Below are positions 1-8,861 of a DNA stretch of 64,000 nucleotides, in pieces (the stretch's first letter is position 1; the number at the start of each line of letters is the position of its first letter). Below the pieces are notes generated by a model. It saw only the letters and a list, made by a program, of their open reading frames with translations. It had not been told where the DNA came from and ran no database searches. The position numbers and the translations under genes are program-made. The stretch is from Gemmobacter caeni (GTDB lineage: Bacteria > Pseudomonadota > Alphaproteobacteria > Rhodobacterales > Rhodobacteraceae). The DNA is taken from positions 327,970 through 391,969 of the forward strand of contig NZ_QBKP01000002.1 of NCBI RefSeq assembly GCF_003054195.1, written 5' to 3'.

Positions 1-121
1 TCCGCTCCGGGTCTATCAGGAGCGCGTCCCGGATCAGTGACTGTCCGGTTTTTGACCCGGGCGGAACGGTCCCGGCGCACAACGGGGCCAGAATCCTCTC
101 GATATTCGTCTTTTCGGCCAT
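1..121 (-). CDS. Partial leftward gene, unknown product
   Basis: An open frame runs leftward off the window edge from an ATG at 121. The start is preceded by a good ribosome binding site, GGAGGT, a few bases upstream. The first 40 residues begin MAEKTNIERILAPLCAGTVP and are not recognised. Only the N-terminus is present, so no function is offered. It is transcribed divergently from the gene at 285. Without the rest of the gene I cannot exclude a chance frame, but the start signal is convincing. Confidence 0.5.
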   Translation of the reverse strand, partial: MAEKTNIERILAPLCAGTVPPGSKTGQSLIRDALLIDPER

Positions 122-284
122 GGGACCTCCGTGGTTCTCCGGTCGCGGGTGGCGGCGTGCCCGCCCCCACAGGAGATGGTGCGGATCGAGAAATCCACAA
201 TGATCTTTCGGGGAGGGGAAACGGTGCGTTGCGGCGGTTCCGCCTGATCGCATAGGATGAGGGGTAGAAAACAAGAGGTTCAAT

Positions 285-632
285 ATGTCGCAACCCGTCG
301 TGCAGCCCTCCCCCGTCATCCTCCCCCCTGCGATCCCGACGAAGACGCGCAGTTTCCAGCAGCGCGTGGATTATGCCGGGAAGGCGCTGCGCAGGGGGCG
401 CTGGGGGCGGCGCTTCGACTCCTGTTTCGAGGGGCCGGACGCGGCCCATGTGGCCGCGGTTCTCGTCCTGCGCGCGGAGCGCAGCCGGGACCTGAAAGAG
501 GCGATCCTGCGCGCCTTCAAGACGCAGGAGTGGCAGGAGGTCCCCTGGGTGAAAGCGATGGACCGGTTCTCCGGGATGGGGGCAAGGGAGATCGGACAGG
601 ACGCCTTGCGTGTGCAAGCCGAACAGGGATAA
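285..632 (+). CDS. Small basic hypothetical protein (115 aa)
   Basis: The frame starts at ATG 285 with an AAGAGG ribosome binding site. The first 20 residues are rich in proline and the middle is rich in arginine and lysine (a GKALRRGRWGRR segment near residues 32-43). No signal peptide, membrane segment or known motif is visible. It lies between a divergent gene and a short AT-rich region with two TTTTCGCA motifs. I do not recognise the family. It is probably a real small gene because of its start signal and its codon use, which matches its neighbours. Confidence 0.5.
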   Translation: MSQPVVQPSPVILPPAIPTKTRSFQQRVDYAGKALRRGRWGRRFDSCFEGPDAAHVAAVLVLRAERSRDLKEAILRAFKTQEWQEVPWVKAMDRFSGMGAREIGQDALRVQAEQG

Positions 633-633
633 A

Positions 634-668
634 TTTTCGCAAAACCTATTGATAAAGATTTTCGCAAA
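634..668 (+). promoter_or_regulatory. Paired TTTTCGCA motifs upstream of the lipoprotein gene
   Basis: Two copies of TTTTCGCAAA (634-643 and 659-668) sit in a short AT-rich island in front of the lipoprotein gene at 713. The second is followed by TAATAGAT, which could serve as a -10 box. The same 8-mer, in one orientation or the other, recurs in many intergenic gaps of this window, so a replicon-specific promoter or operator is inferred. Confidence 0.45.
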
Positions 669-712
669 TAATAGATGTAGGGGGACTCGAACATCACAGG
701 AGAGGGTTCCCC

Positions 713-1243
713 ATGTTTCTCGGCCTCAAGTCCGTCCTGACCGTTTCCCTGCTGGCCGCAACGGTGGCCGGCTGCACGACGCAGACCCAACCCTTGCAGA
801 ACGGCGCCTCCGTTTATCGGGCCTCGGAATCGCAACGTGCGATGTATGCGGCCTCCTGCCGGGTCATCTCCGCCCGCTACGTGGCTGTTGTCGGGGACAG
901 CCAGGAGGACCGCAACCGGAGCGCCGCAACGACCGGGGTCGGGATCGTTACCGGCGCCCTGATCGGAAATGCGATCGGTCGTGAGATCGGCGGCGGGTCC
1001 GGCAATCGGCTGGCGCGCAACCTCGGAACGGTCGCGGGCGCTGCGATCGGCGCGGGCGCGGCGGACGCGGCGAACCAGCGTCGGACCACCCGTCAGGGCG
1101 TGGAATATCTGGTCGCCCTCGATCGCGGAGAGCGTCGGGTCATCGTCCAGAACCTCAACCCGGGCGAGGCACCGATCCCCGCTGGCGCCGCCTGCGACCT
1201 GGTGGGCGGCCGCGGGCATGACCGGGTCGTTCCCGCATATTGA
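713..1243 (+). CDS. SlyB/17-kDa-antigen-like outer-membrane lipoprotein
   Basis: The 176-residue product has a lipoprotein signal: a short basic start, a hydrophobic stretch, and a VAGC lipobox with Cys21 as the acylated residue. Residues about 76-122 form a glycine-zipper segment (GALIGNAIGREIGGG and following AAIGAGAAD), typical of the Rickettsia 17-kDa antigen / SlyB / glycine-zipper 2TM family, which associates with the outer membrane. The ribosome binding site AGGAGAG lies before the ATG. Upstream are the paired TTTTCGCA motifs. In this setting it could alter the host envelope, but that is inference. Confidence 0.7.
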   Translation: MFLGLKSVLTVSLLAATVAGCTTQTQPLQNGASVYRASESQRAMYAASCRVISARYVAVVGDSQEDRNRSAATTGVGIVTGALIGNAIGREIGGGSGNRLARNLGTVAGAAIGAGAADAANQRRTTRQGVEYLVALDRGERRVIVQNLNPGEAPIPAGAACDLVGGRGHDRVVPAY

Positions 1244-1314
1244 GCGAAAAACCGAGTCTCTGGGAATTTTCGGCAAACCGGTCTATGATGATCGGGACGC
1301 CGGGATCCCCAGAG

Positions 1315-2334
1315 ATGCATGACCTCCTTAACAGAACGGGCCCCTACCTCCACGCCCCCGATGACGTCTCGAGGCTCAGCTTCGAGACGGGCGGGACGCC
1401 GCGCGTCTTCACCCTCCTGATCGCGGCTGCGACGGAGAGCCGTCGGGCCGACCGCTCCGTGGGCGGGATCGTCATCCTCGATGAGGACGAGGGGGCGGTC
1501 GTGCTCGATAGGCACCTGGTCGCGGAGCCCGAACGTCAGGACGCGGAGTTCTACCGGATCCGGGGGATGGGCTGGCCTGAGTTTTCCGCCTTCTGCCGGA
1601 GCCATGAGCGCTTCCGGAGTCGGGCCTTTGACCTGGTCGATCCTCATGATCGGCCGCTGCCGGGGAGCCGTCGGCGGCAGGCCGCGCTCCCGGCCCCGGT
1701 GCCGCTCGCAGTCCGGGCGGGGGAACTGCGCTCGGACCTGATGATCCGTTCCCGGACCGCCCCTGATGGCACCCCCCTTTTCCCGCGCACTGATCGCTCC
1801 CAGGCGATCGAGGAGCTCACAGCCTCGCCCCTCTCGGCGGGTCCGCATGGCCTCCTCATGATGAGCTGGCCGATCCGGTTCCCTGAGCTGGCCGACCTGT
1901 CCGGGCTTCAGGGGGGCAGGGCGGTTGATCGCGCCCTTGATCCGGCCTGGTCTGAGCTGATCGGACAACGGCCGGAACTGATCGAGGAGGCGCGACTGGA
2001 GGCGCTCATGCCTGTTCTGGACGGGCCCACGCACCCCGCCGGGTCAGAGCAGGAGGGGCGGTTCGGGCTCCTCCTCTGTCCTCAGGGCCGGCCTGAGCTC
2101 CTTCTCTCCACGATGGATGAGCGCCCGATTTCGGTTCCGGACCGGAAGGCCCTCAGATCACTCCTTTCCGGGATGCCGGACAGGACGATCCGGGACCTCT
2201 GGGGCCTGAAACGATCCCTCGATCACGAGACCTCCCCTGACCGTCTTGAGCTCCGCTTCGGGGAGGCCCTTAACCGGATCAGGAGCGCTCTGGAGCTCGC
2301 ACGGGACCCGGAGCCGTCCCCCGCCGGACCATGA
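1315..2334 (+). CDS. Hypothetical protein (339 aa)
   Basis: A long frame with codon use like its neighbours. An in-frame TTG at 1240 overlaps the lipoprotein stop, and ATGs exist at 1285 and 1315. I chose 1315 because the part upstream carries the AT-rich motif region (AATTTTCGGCAAA near 1266) and reads poorly as protein. No signal peptide, membrane segment, or catalytic motif is evident. The protein is rich in charged and proline residues, with several LxxLxG-like acidic segments. I do not recognise the family. The exact start is uncertain. Confidence 0.55.
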   Translation: MHDLLNRTGPYLHAPDDVSRLSFETGGTPRVFTLLIAAATESRRADRSVGGIVILDEDEGAVVLDRHLVAEPERQDAEFYRIRGMGWPEFSAFCRSHERFRSRAFDLVDPHDRPLPGSRRRQAALPAPVPLAVRAGELRSDLMIRSRTAPDGTPLFPRTDRSQAIEELTASPLSAGPHGLLMMSWPIRFPELADLSGLQGGRAVDRALDPAWSELIGQRPELIEEARLEALMPVLDGPTHPAGSEQEGRFGLLLCPQGRPELLLSTMDERPISVPDRKALRSLLSGMPDRTIRDLWGLKRSLDHETSPDRLELRFGEALNRIRSALELARDPEPSPAGP

Positions 2335-2416
2335 TCGCATTTTTCGCAAATCGGTCTTGCGCGGGAGAGTCGTCTGCCGCATATTGCGGTTAAAGATTTT
2401 CTCAAACGAGGTCGCT

Positions 2417-3058
2417 ATGCGAAAACTGATCCTCGGCTCCGTCGGGGCGTTCCTGCTTGTCTGCGCTACCGGCCTGCACTACGCGGTCCCGCGTGTCTCC
2501 GTCGTCCAGGTGGTTGGCGTCGAGGTGAAAAGGGCGGACGCCGGGGGCGGGACGCGGGACGTCTACATGATTCAGTCCCTCTCCCGGGATGGGTCCGCCG
2601 TGCGCGTCTTCCGAAACGAGGATGCCCCGGTCTACCTCAAGTTCAACGCCGCTGACCTTCAGACACGCGCGGCCGCCTTTGCGCGGGGGGTGACCCCCCC
2701 GACCGTGGCCGTGCGGCATTACGGCTGGCGCATCCCCTTCCTCTCCGTTTTCCCGAACGCCCTCTCGATAAGGGAGGTCCCGGCCGATTACCGGCATGTG
2801 CCGGTTCTCGCCATCACCCTCTACGCCGGTCTGTTCGCCCTCCCGCTGATCGCATGGCGTCTGCTGCCTGGTCGCCGTCGTCCCGCCCCGACTGCCCCGG
2901 CCCGTTCCCGGCCTGAGTCGGTGAGGCGGTCCGACCCTGCGGATCCGGGACGGCAGTCGGACTGGTTCGACACGGACCACCCGGTTCAGACCGGGCGCAG
3001 CGATGGCGGATCTGAAGGACCCTCCGGCGGCAGCGATGCGGGGGGCGGTGATGCTTGA
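2417..3058 (+). CDS. DUF1523 family membrane protein
   Basis: The 213-residue protein has an N-terminal membrane anchor (residues about 5-25) and a second hydrophobic segment near residues 130-152, followed by a disordered Arg/Pro/Ser/Gly-rich tail. Between them are the conserved features of the DUF1523 family as I remember them: a VVGVEVKR segment, RDVYMIQ, FRNEDAP, VRHYGWRI and FPNALS. This family is common in Rhodobacterales and related Alphaproteobacteria, which hints at the host group. Its function is unknown. The start ATG at 2417 follows TTTTCTCAAACGAGG. The tail overlaps the start of the next gene by 8 bases. Confidence 0.75.
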   Translation: MRKLILGSVGAFLLVCATGLHYAVPRVSVVQVVGVEVKRADAGGGTRDVYMIQSLSRDGSAVRVFRNEDAPVYLKFNAADLQTRAAAFARGVTPPTVAVRHYGWRIPFLSVFPNALSIREVPADYRHVPVLAITLYAGLFALPLIAWRLLPGRRRPAPTAPARSRPESVRRSDPADPGRQSDWFDTDHPVQTGRSDGGSEGPSGGSDAGGGDA

Positions 3059-4244
3059 CGTGACAGGGCACCCCACCACAAGCGTTCACCGGCTCACGAC
3101 CGGGACGCTGACGCTGACGTTGCGCAACGCGCCGGTGAACCCGCTTTTTCGGGTGGCGGAGCGGATCAACCCCAAGCGGAGTTTCCTTTTCGTCTCCGAG
3201 GTCCTCGGGCGTCACGTTCCGGTGCGACCGTCAGATCATCTGGATGCGGTCCGATCCCTTGTTGAGCGTTGCGGTCCGGCCCTTTTCGAGGGCCCGCTGC
3301 TCGTCATGGGCTACGCAGAGACGGCGGTAGGGCTCGGTGCCGCGGTCGCACGGGAGATCGCGCGACGCCATCCGGGATCGGACCCGCTCTACCTGTCGAC
3401 CACGCGTCATCCGGTGCCCGGGAGGTCCTGGCTGCGCTTCTCAGAGGGGCACAGCCACGCGACGGATCATCACGTGATGCGACCGGACCCGCATGTGGCC
3501 CTGAGCGGGGAGGCGGGGACGCTCGTTCTCGTTGACGACGAGGCGACGACCGGCTCGACCTTCCTCGCCCTGCTCGACGCGCTGATCTGGGGGGGTCTTC
3601 GGTTTCGCCGGGTCCTGCTGCTGACCCTGACGGACTGGTCAGAGGGTGCGGCCGAACGCGCCGTGGCTGAACGTCTGCCCGAGGCGGAGGTCCGTGCGAT
3701 CTCCCTGTCACAGGGGGCCTGGACCTGGGAACCGGACCCGCTGGCGCCCCCTCATGTCCTTCCGAAGATGCCGCAAGCCGCCGATCAGACCGTGGTCCGG
3801 GCCTGGTCCCCGACGGACGTCCCGTCCCCGCGTTGCGGGATCCGGTCCTGGTCCGACGGGTGGGACCGCGTGGCCGACCGTCTCCGTCGGAACGGGACGG
3901 GTCGAGACCGTCCCGTTCTGGTCATCGGAACCGGAGAGCAGGTCTGGGGGCCGATGCGTCTCGGGGAGGAGCTTGAGGCAAGCGGGGCTGAGGTCCGCAT
4001 GCTCGCAACGACCAGGTCCCCCATTCTTGAGGGGGCGGTGATCCGGCACAAACTCTCCTTCCCGGACCATTTCGGGATCGGGGTTCCGATGTACCTGCAC
4101 AACGTTCCAGCCCGCCCGGACGCGGACGTCATCCTTATCACAGAGACCGGTGCGGACCGGATCTGCCGGACCCTCCGGTCCTATCTCGGCCGCGGCCTGA
4201 TCATTGACGGTTCGGAAACCATCACGGAGTTTTGCGAGAAATGA
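3051..4244 (+). CDS. Phosphoribosyltransferase with TRSP domain (Ter metabolic module)
   Basis: Residues about 40-230 form a type I phosphoribosyltransferase fold. The PRPP-binding loop is VDDEATTGST (residues 161-170). Residues about 285-397 form the TRSP domain, and the TRSP motif itself is present at residues 321-324. This pairing is described for Ter-linked operons (Anantharaman, Iyer and Aravind), where it is predicted to help make a nucleoside-like metabolite. The gene opens a run of overlapping genes (HAD, StiP-type, CitE-like, TerB-DnaJ). I chose the ATG at 3051, which follows a GGGGGG run and overlaps the upstream stop. ATGs at 3003 and 3036 are alternatives. Confidence 0.85.
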   Translation: MLDVTGHPTTSVHRLTTGTLTLTLRNAPVNPLFRVAERINPKRSFLFVSEVLGRHVPVRPSDHLDAVRSLVERCGPALFEGPLLVMGYAETAVGLGAAVAREIARRHPGSDPLYLSTTRHPVPGRSWLRFSEGHSHATDHHVMRPDPHVALSGEAGTLVLVDDEATTGSTFLALLDALIWGGLRFRRVLLLTLTDWSEGAAERAVAERLPEAEVRAISLSQGAWTWEPDPLAPPHVLPKMPQAADQTVVRAWSPTDVPSPRCGIRSWSDGWDRVADRLRRNGTGRDRPVLVIGTGEQVWGPMRLGEELEASGAEVRMLATTRSPILEGAVIRHKLSFPDHFGIGVPMYLHNVPARPDADVILITETGADRICRTLRSYLGRGLIIDGSETITEFCEK

Positions 4245-5011
4245 GAAGAAATATCATTCTGACCGATCTGGACGACACCCTGTTCAGCTCCGCCCAGAAG
4301 GGGGGAGGGGTCGGCCCGCAGGTCACCGTCGCCAAGAACGGACATCACGGGCATATGAGCCCGGTCCAGGAGGGCCTGTTCCGGATGCTGTTCGCGGCAG
4401 GTGAGGTGATCCCGGTCACGGCACGCAGCTCGGACGCCTTCGCCAGGGTGCAGCTCGACTTCGGCACCCGACGCGCGATCCTCGCCAACGGGGCCGTCAT
4501 CCTCGACGCGTCCGGGGAGCCGGATCAGGAGTGGAACGCCCGGACGGCAGAGATCGGCCTCCGGTGCGAGGGTGCCATGGAGGGGATGGTCGCCGCCGTT
4601 ACGGAGGAGTTCGGCGATGGGGCCCGCTCCTGGATCGTCCGGGAATACGGGGCACCGGTCTACTTTTGCGTCAAGATGAACCGGCAGGAGCCGGAGGCGG
4701 TCGAGGCGGGTCTCCTTCATGCGGGTCTGATGCTTGAGGAGCGGTTTGACCTGTCCGGCTTCCAGCATCACGTGAACGGGAACAACCTCTCCTTCACCCC
4801 CCTGGGGATCTCCAAGCTGGACGCCTGTGCGCGTCTCATCGAGCAGGTCGCGGATCGTGCGGAGGTCACCCTGTTCGGGGTCGGCGACAGCCTGACCGAC
4901 CTGCCATTCATGCGTCTGTGCGACGTCATGATCACTCCGAGCGGCTCGCAGATCGCCAATCAGGCGATGCGACGTACCGTCGGCGAGGGCGTTTTGGGCG
5001 AGGGTCTGTGA
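4241..5011 (+). CDS. HAD-superfamily phosphatase of the Ter metabolic module
   Basis: The 256-residue protein begins with the HAD motif I sequence DLDDTL (residues 9-14), where the first Asp is the expected nucleophile. It ends with motif IV-like GVGDSLTDLPF (near residue 210), and its length suits a Cof-type cap. Such HAD enzymes accompany TRSP phosphoribosyltransferases in Ter operons and probably remove a phosphate from the pathway intermediate. The ATG at 4241 overlaps the previous stop as ATGA, which implies translational coupling. The substrate cannot be told from sequence. Confidence 0.85.
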   Translation: MRRNIILTDLDDTLFSSAQKGGGVGPQVTVAKNGHHGHMSPVQEGLFRMLFAAGEVIPVTARSSDAFARVQLDFGTRRAILANGAVILDASGEPDQEWNARTAEIGLRCEGAMEGMVAAVTEEFGDGARSWIVREYGAPVYFCVKMNRQEPEAVEAGLLHAGLMLEERFDLSGFQHHVNGNNLSFTPLGISKLDACARLIEQVADRAEVTLFGVGDSLTDLPFMRLCDVMITPSGSQIANQAMRRTVGEGVLGEGL

Positions 5012-6135
5012 TGGGGGCCCCGTTTCGTCATGATCCCGCCCTGGAGGGGACCAGCGGGAGCTATGCCCCAGAGGACGTCCGCTTCCTTCTGAGCCGGGTA
5101 AAGGTCGAACCGACCCCGATCGCGGAGAAGGAACGCCGAATCCAGTCGGGCGAGACCCATTATTCCGAGATGATCTCGGAGGAGCGGCGTCCCGACGCCA
5201 GCTACCTTGAGCTCTTCGAGAACGCCTGCGTACCGGGCATCCCCCGTCTCGCGACAGAGATCCGCGCCCTCACCGAACGCCTGATCCGCCTGGCGGGGGC
5301 CGGTCGGCTGAACCCGCAGATCACCCTGTGCAGCCTCGTGCGCGCCGGTGTCCCCTACGGGGTCCTTCTGCGCAGAGACCTGCGCAGGCTCGGGGCGGAC
5401 GTGGCCCATTTCGGGGTGTCGATCATCCGGGACCGGGGATTGGACCCCGTCGCCATGCGGCGCGTCATCGAGGAGCGTCCGGTCGACGGGATCATCTTCG
5501 TTGACGGCTGGACAGGTAAGGGGGCGATCGCCTCCGAGCTTGAGCGGTCATGGGGGGAGATCTCCGGTCTCTCCCCGATCCTCGCCGTGGTCGCTGACCC
5601 CTGCGGACGCGCGGCGCTCTGCGGGTCGCGCGATGACTGGCTTATCCCGTCTGGCATCCTCGGCGGGAACGTCTCGGGCCTGATCTCCAGATCCGTCCTG
5701 CGTCCTGACCTTACGGGACCGGACGCGTTTCACGGCTACGTCCCGCTCGACCATCTGACCGATATCGACCTGTCGCGCAGCTTCGTCGACCGGGTGGACG
5801 CCCTGCTCGAACGGATCACCGGGCCTGTCAGTTCGGACCCGGACGCCGCGCCCTGGGAGGCGGGCCGTTTCCGTGCCGCGGCCGAAACGGCCGTTGAGCG
5901 GATCGCGGAACGCTACAGGATCGCGAACATGAACCGGATCAAGCCCGGAATCGCCGAGGCGACCCGCGCGGTCCTGCGCCGCCGACCGGACCATGTTCTG
6001 GTCCGGTCCGGCTCAGGGGACCCGGACCTCGCCGCGCTCCTGCATCTGTGCGCCCAGGACGGGGTCCCGGTCGTCGAGGCGCCCGAACTCACCGGCCCCT
6101 ATCGGGCCGTCACCCTGATCAGGAGAACAAGCTGA
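5011..6135 (+). CDS. StiP-type phosphoribosyltransferase with C-terminal PELOTA-like domain
   Basis: The N-terminal part matches the StiP / PRTase_1 family from Ter operons: GSYAPEDVRFLL near residue 12, EKERRIQSGETHYSEMIS near residue 38, a RAG segment, SIIRDRG, and VDGWTGKGAI (near residue 160) as the PRPP-type loop. The last 65 residues form a small alpha/beta domain resembling the PELOTA RNA-binding domain often fused here. The family is sometimes named as a cysteine protease, but a transferase reading fits the loop better. The gene overlaps its upstream neighbour by one base (TGATG). It acts in the same predicted nucleoside-like pathway. Confidence 0.85.
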   Translation: MGAPFRHDPALEGTSGSYAPEDVRFLLSRVKVEPTPIAEKERRIQSGETHYSEMISEERRPDASYLELFENACVPGIPRLATEIRALTERLIRLAGAGRLNPQITLCSLVRAGVPYGVLLRRDLRRLGADVAHFGVSIIRDRGLDPVAMRRVIEERPVDGIIFVDGWTGKGAIASELERSWGEISGLSPILAVVADPCGRAALCGSRDDWLIPSGILGGNVSGLISRSVLRPDLTGPDAFHGYVPLDHLTDIDLSRSFVDRVDALLERITGPVSSDPDAAPWEAGRFRAAAETAVERIAERYRIANMNRIKPGIAEATRAVLRRRPDHVLVRSGSGDPDLAALLHLCAQDGVPVVEAPELTGPYRAVTLIRRTS

Positions 6136-7055
6136 TGCTGACCCAGACCCCCTATCAGACCGGATATCAGATCGGTTCCACCCTTTACATGCCGGTCCTG
6201 CACCCCCGGGTCAGGGACATCCTCACCGGCCTGAGCCCGGCGCCCGCGTCAACCATCGTCCTCTGTCTCGAAGACGCCCTGCATGAGCGGGACGTCGAGC
6301 AGGGGGTGTCGACCCTTACCGCGCTCCTGCCGGAGGCCGTCCCGGAGCGGGTCGGCCGTCCGCTCCTGTTCATTCGCCCCAGATCTATCGATATGGCGGC
6401 CCGACTGCGCGCGCTCCCCGACATTCATCGGGTGGACGGTTTCGTCCTGCCGAAGGCGCGGGTCGAGACCCTGCCGGACTGGGTCGCCCTTCTGGCGGGG
6501 ACCGGGCTTCGGCTGATGCCGACAATCGAAACGGCGGAGTTTTTCGACCCGTCCCGGCTGGTGGCGTTCCGCGACCTGATCCTCGGTTCCGGTCCGGACC
6601 GGATCGCCGCGGTCCGGATTGGCGGGAACGACCTTCTCGGGACGATGGGCCTCAGGCGCCAGCGTGGGGTCACCGCCTATGAGGGCCCGCTCGGGTGGTT
6701 CCTCTCGATGGCCGGATCCCTTCTGATCTCCGCCGGCATCCCGGTTGCGGCGCCGGTCTTCGACATCATCGACGATCTGGAAACGCTCAGGCGCGAGGTT
6801 GAGCGGGACGTGCAGATGGGCTTCGTCTCGAAAACAGCCATCCACCCCGCGCAGGTCCCGGTCATCGAGGCGGCGATGCGGGTGGGGGGTGCGGAACTTG
6901 CCGAGGCGGAGGCGATCCTGTCCCGGGACGCGCGGGCCGTCTTTCAGATCGGCGGGGTGATGTGCGAGCCGGCGACCCATTCCGCCTGGGCCCGTCGGGT
7001 GATCGCCCGGTCCCGGGCCTTCCCGGACCCTGTCGCGCTCCGGGCCGCCGGATGA
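6135..7055 (+). CDS. CitE-like HpcH/HpaI aldolase/lyase of the Ter module
   Basis: A 306-residue TIM-barrel enzyme of the HpcH/HpaI aldolase / citrate lyase beta family. Visible features are LCLEDAL (acidic ligand near residue 43), FIRPRS (Arg for substrate carboxylate), VDGFVLPKA, PTIETAEFF, RIGGNDLLG, and a C-terminal GFVSKTAIHPAQV segment typical of CitE proteins. In Ter operons this enzyme follows the StiP-type transferase and probably adds or removes a short acyl unit. The start overlaps the preceding stop by one base after an AGGAG site, so the five metabolic genes form one operon. Confidence 0.85.
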   Translation: MLTQTPYQTGYQIGSTLYMPVLHPRVRDILTGLSPAPASTIVLCLEDALHERDVEQGVSTLTALLPEAVPERVGRPLLFIRPRSIDMAARLRALPDIHRVDGFVLPKARVETLPDWVALLAGTGLRLMPTIETAEFFDPSRLVAFRDLILGSGPDRIAAVRIGGNDLLGTMGLRRQRGVTAYEGPLGWFLSMAGSLLISAGIPVAAPVFDIIDDLETLRREVERDVQMGFVSKTAIHPAQVPVIEAAMRVGGAELAEAEAILSRDARAVFQIGGVMCEPATHSAWARRVIARSRAFPDPVALRAAG

Positions 7056-7759
7056 GCCTCTGGCGCGCCCTCCTGGAACGGCTCGAGCCGATCCGGCTCG
7101 ACCTGCGCAAGCGGTTCTGGCCGGAGAGCCCGACCTCGCATGTTGACTTCTCCATCGCCCTCATCGCCCTCGCAGCGAAGCTCGCGAAGGCGGACGGACG
7201 CGTGAGCCGCAGTGAGGTCGCGATGTTTCGCCAGATCATGGAGATCCCCCCGTCCGAGGAGGCACGCGTCGGACGGGTCTTTGATCTCTGTCGCGGGGCT
7301 ACGGACGGCTACGAGGCCTACGCAGCGCGGGTGCACCGGCTCATCCGGGGGCACCCGGACGAGGATCTGATCCGGGGGAACCTGCTCGACGGGCTCTTCC
7401 ATATCGCGATGGCGGATGATGAGTATCACCCGAATGAGGATCTGTTCCTTCGCAACGTGGCGGAACGGCTCGGGCTGGGCGAGGCTGAGTTCCTCCGGAT
7501 CAGGGCGCGCCACGTTCCGGACGCCTGGGACCCGTACCAGGTCCTTGGAACCCATCCCGGCGCCTCCCGTGAGGATATCCGGCGGGCCTGGAGAGACCTG
7601 GTGAAACAGAACCATCCGGACCGCCTGAACGCGGCCGGTCTTCCGGCCGAGATGCGTCTCATCGCCGAGCGACGGATCCGGGAGGTCAATCGAGCCTATT
7701 CGGAGATCAGGCAGGTGTATGAAAATCGGAAAGAGTCCGGTCCCGCCCCTTGCATTTAG
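7052..7759 (+). CDS. TerB-domain protein with C-terminal J domain (DjlA-like)
   Basis: Residues about 28-155 form a TerB/DjlA-type helical domain, with paired acidic turns KADGRVSRSE and ADDEYHPNED that suit metal binding. Residues 160-225 form a J domain with the HPD tripeptide at 188-190, which stimulates Hsp70 ATPase. There is no N-terminal membrane anchor, unlike classical DjlA. It is the last gene of the overlapping operon (4-base overlap with the CitE-like gene). It may link the Ter system to host DnaK; this is inference. Confidence 0.85.
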   Translation: MSLWRALLERLEPIRLDLRKRFWPESPTSHVDFSIALIALAAKLAKADGRVSRSEVAMFRQIMEIPPSEEARVGRVFDLCRGATDGYEAYAARVHRLIRGHPDEDLIRGNLLDGLFHIAMADDEYHPNEDLFLRNVAERLGLGEAEFLRIRARHVPDAWDPYQVLGTHPGASREDIRRAWRDLVKQNHPDRLNAAGLPAEMRLIAERRIREVNRAYSEIRQVYENRKESGPAPCI

Positions 7760-7761
7760 TA

Positions 7762-7777
7762 TGCGAAAAATCATATC
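7762..7777 (+). promoter_or_regulatory. TGCGAAAAA-ATAT motif before the terD/terB operon
   Basis: TGCGAAAAA (7762-7770) followed by TCATATC lies in the only AT-rich gap between the metabolic operon and the first TerD gene. The same arrangement (motif, a few bases, ATA) occurs upstream of 32194 and 52076. It probably marks a separate transcription start for the Ter structural genes. Confidence 0.45.
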
Positions 7778-7805
7778 ACATGAGTCGTCCAGAAAAGGAG
7801 TCCGA

Positions 7806-8390
7806 ATGTCCATCTCTCTCACCAAGGGTCAGTCCCTGAGCCTTTCGAAAAACAACCCGGGTCTCACGCGCGTCTTCATGGGTCTCGGCTGGGACGCGGT
7901 CAAGAAGGGGGGCTTCCTCGGCGGTCTCCTGGGCGGCGGCAAGCAGGAGATCGACCTGGACGCCAGCGTCATCGTCTTAGACGCGGCCAGGAACCCGATC
8001 GACACGGTCTATTTCGGTCAGCTGAAGTCCCGCGACGGGTCCATCCGTCACGGGGGCGACAACCGGACCGGGGACGGGGACGGGGATGACGAGGTGATCC
8101 ACGTGGACCTGTCCCGGCTCGACTCTCGCGCCGCGCATCTGGTCTTCACGGTCAACAGCTTCCGCGGTCAGACCTTCAAGGAGGTGGAGAACGCGGTCGC
8201 CCGTCTCGTCGACGAGACGACCGGGAAGGAGATCTGCTCCTTCACCCTGAAGGAGCAGGGGGCCCATACCGGGGTGGTCATGGCCTCCCTCTCAAAGGGG
8301 GCCGACGGCTGGACCATGAAGGCGCACGGCACGACCGCAAACGGCCGGACCGTCCATGACCTGGTCGCCGCCGCGAAAAACGTCGTCTGA
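7806..8390 (+). CDS. terD: TerD-family protein (TerZ/TerD-like)
   Basis: A 194-residue single-domain TerD protein. It begins with the family start MSISLTKGQSLSL, has GLGWDA, the acidic IDLDASV ligand loop, and GGDNRTGDGDGDDE, the calcium-binding loop of TerD folds. It differs from the two later copies by a glycine-rich insert (GGFLGGLLGGGKQE, residues about 38-51), as in TerZ-like members. TerD proteins bind Ca2+ and sit at the membrane in a complex with TerB and TerC-like proteins. The ribosome binding site AAAGGAG precedes the ATG. It is the first gene of the Ter structural operon. Confidence 0.9.
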   Translation: MSISLTKGQSLSLSKNNPGLTRVFMGLGWDAVKKGGFLGGLLGGGKQEIDLDASVIVLDAARNPIDTVYFGQLKSRDGSIRHGGDNRTGDGDGDDEVIHVDLSRLDSRAAHLVFTVNSFRGQTFKEVENAVARLVDETTGKEICSFTLKEQGAHTGVVMASLSKGADGWTMKAHGTTANGRTVHDLVAAAKNVV

Positions 8391-8405
8391 TCGGGAGAAA
8401 CAAGC

Positions 8406-8855
8406 ATGCTGAACTGGCTGAAGGACAAGGGGAACGAGGCGCGTGCGCGCCTCACCGCCGAGGTGTCGAAGTTCCGTAACCGGACCTTCATGGAGGCGAC
8501 CGTCGCCTCCTGCGCCCTGGTCGCCGCCGCGGACGGGACGATCTCCGCGCAGGAGAAGCAGAAGATGGCCGGGTTCATGCGGAACTCGGACGAGCTGAAG
8601 CACTTCGACATGCCGGACGTCATCGCCTTCTTCGAGAAGGTGGTGGGGAACTTCGACTTCGACGCCGCGATCGGGAAGGCGGAGGCGCTCAAGGTGATCG
8701 GCCGGCTGCGCGGGAACGAGGAGCAGGCGCGGGTCATGGTCCGGGTCGCCTGCGCCATCGGCGCCTCGGACGGGGACTTCGACGAGGCGGAGAAGGCGGT
8801 CGTCCGCACGATCTGCAAGGAGCTCGGGCTCAACCCGACCGATTTCGACCTCTGA
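8406..8855 (+). CDS. terB: TerB tellurite-resistance/stress protein
   Basis: A 149-residue TerB: two repeats of a helical domain, each with an acidic metal-binding turn (AAADGTISAQEKQKM near residue 38 and GASDGDFDEAEK near residue 118). The start NWLKDKGNEARARL is typical. In known systems TerB binds TerD and TerC at the inner membrane. It is 15 bases downstream of TerD with a GGGAGA ribosome binding site. Confidence 0.9.
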   Translation: MLNWLKDKGNEARARLTAEVSKFRNRTFMEATVASCALVAAADGTISAQEKQKMAGFMRNSDELKHFDMPDVIAFFEKVVGNFDFDAAIGKAEALKVIGRLRGNEEQARVMVRVACAIGASDGDFDEAEKAVVRTICKELGLNPTDFDL

Positions 8856-8861
8856 CCCAGG

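Noticed and set aside
371-1276. Long minus-strand frame of 301 codons
   Set aside because: It is the antisense shadow of two plus-strand genes; the lipoprotein on the other strand has a signal peptide and family features.
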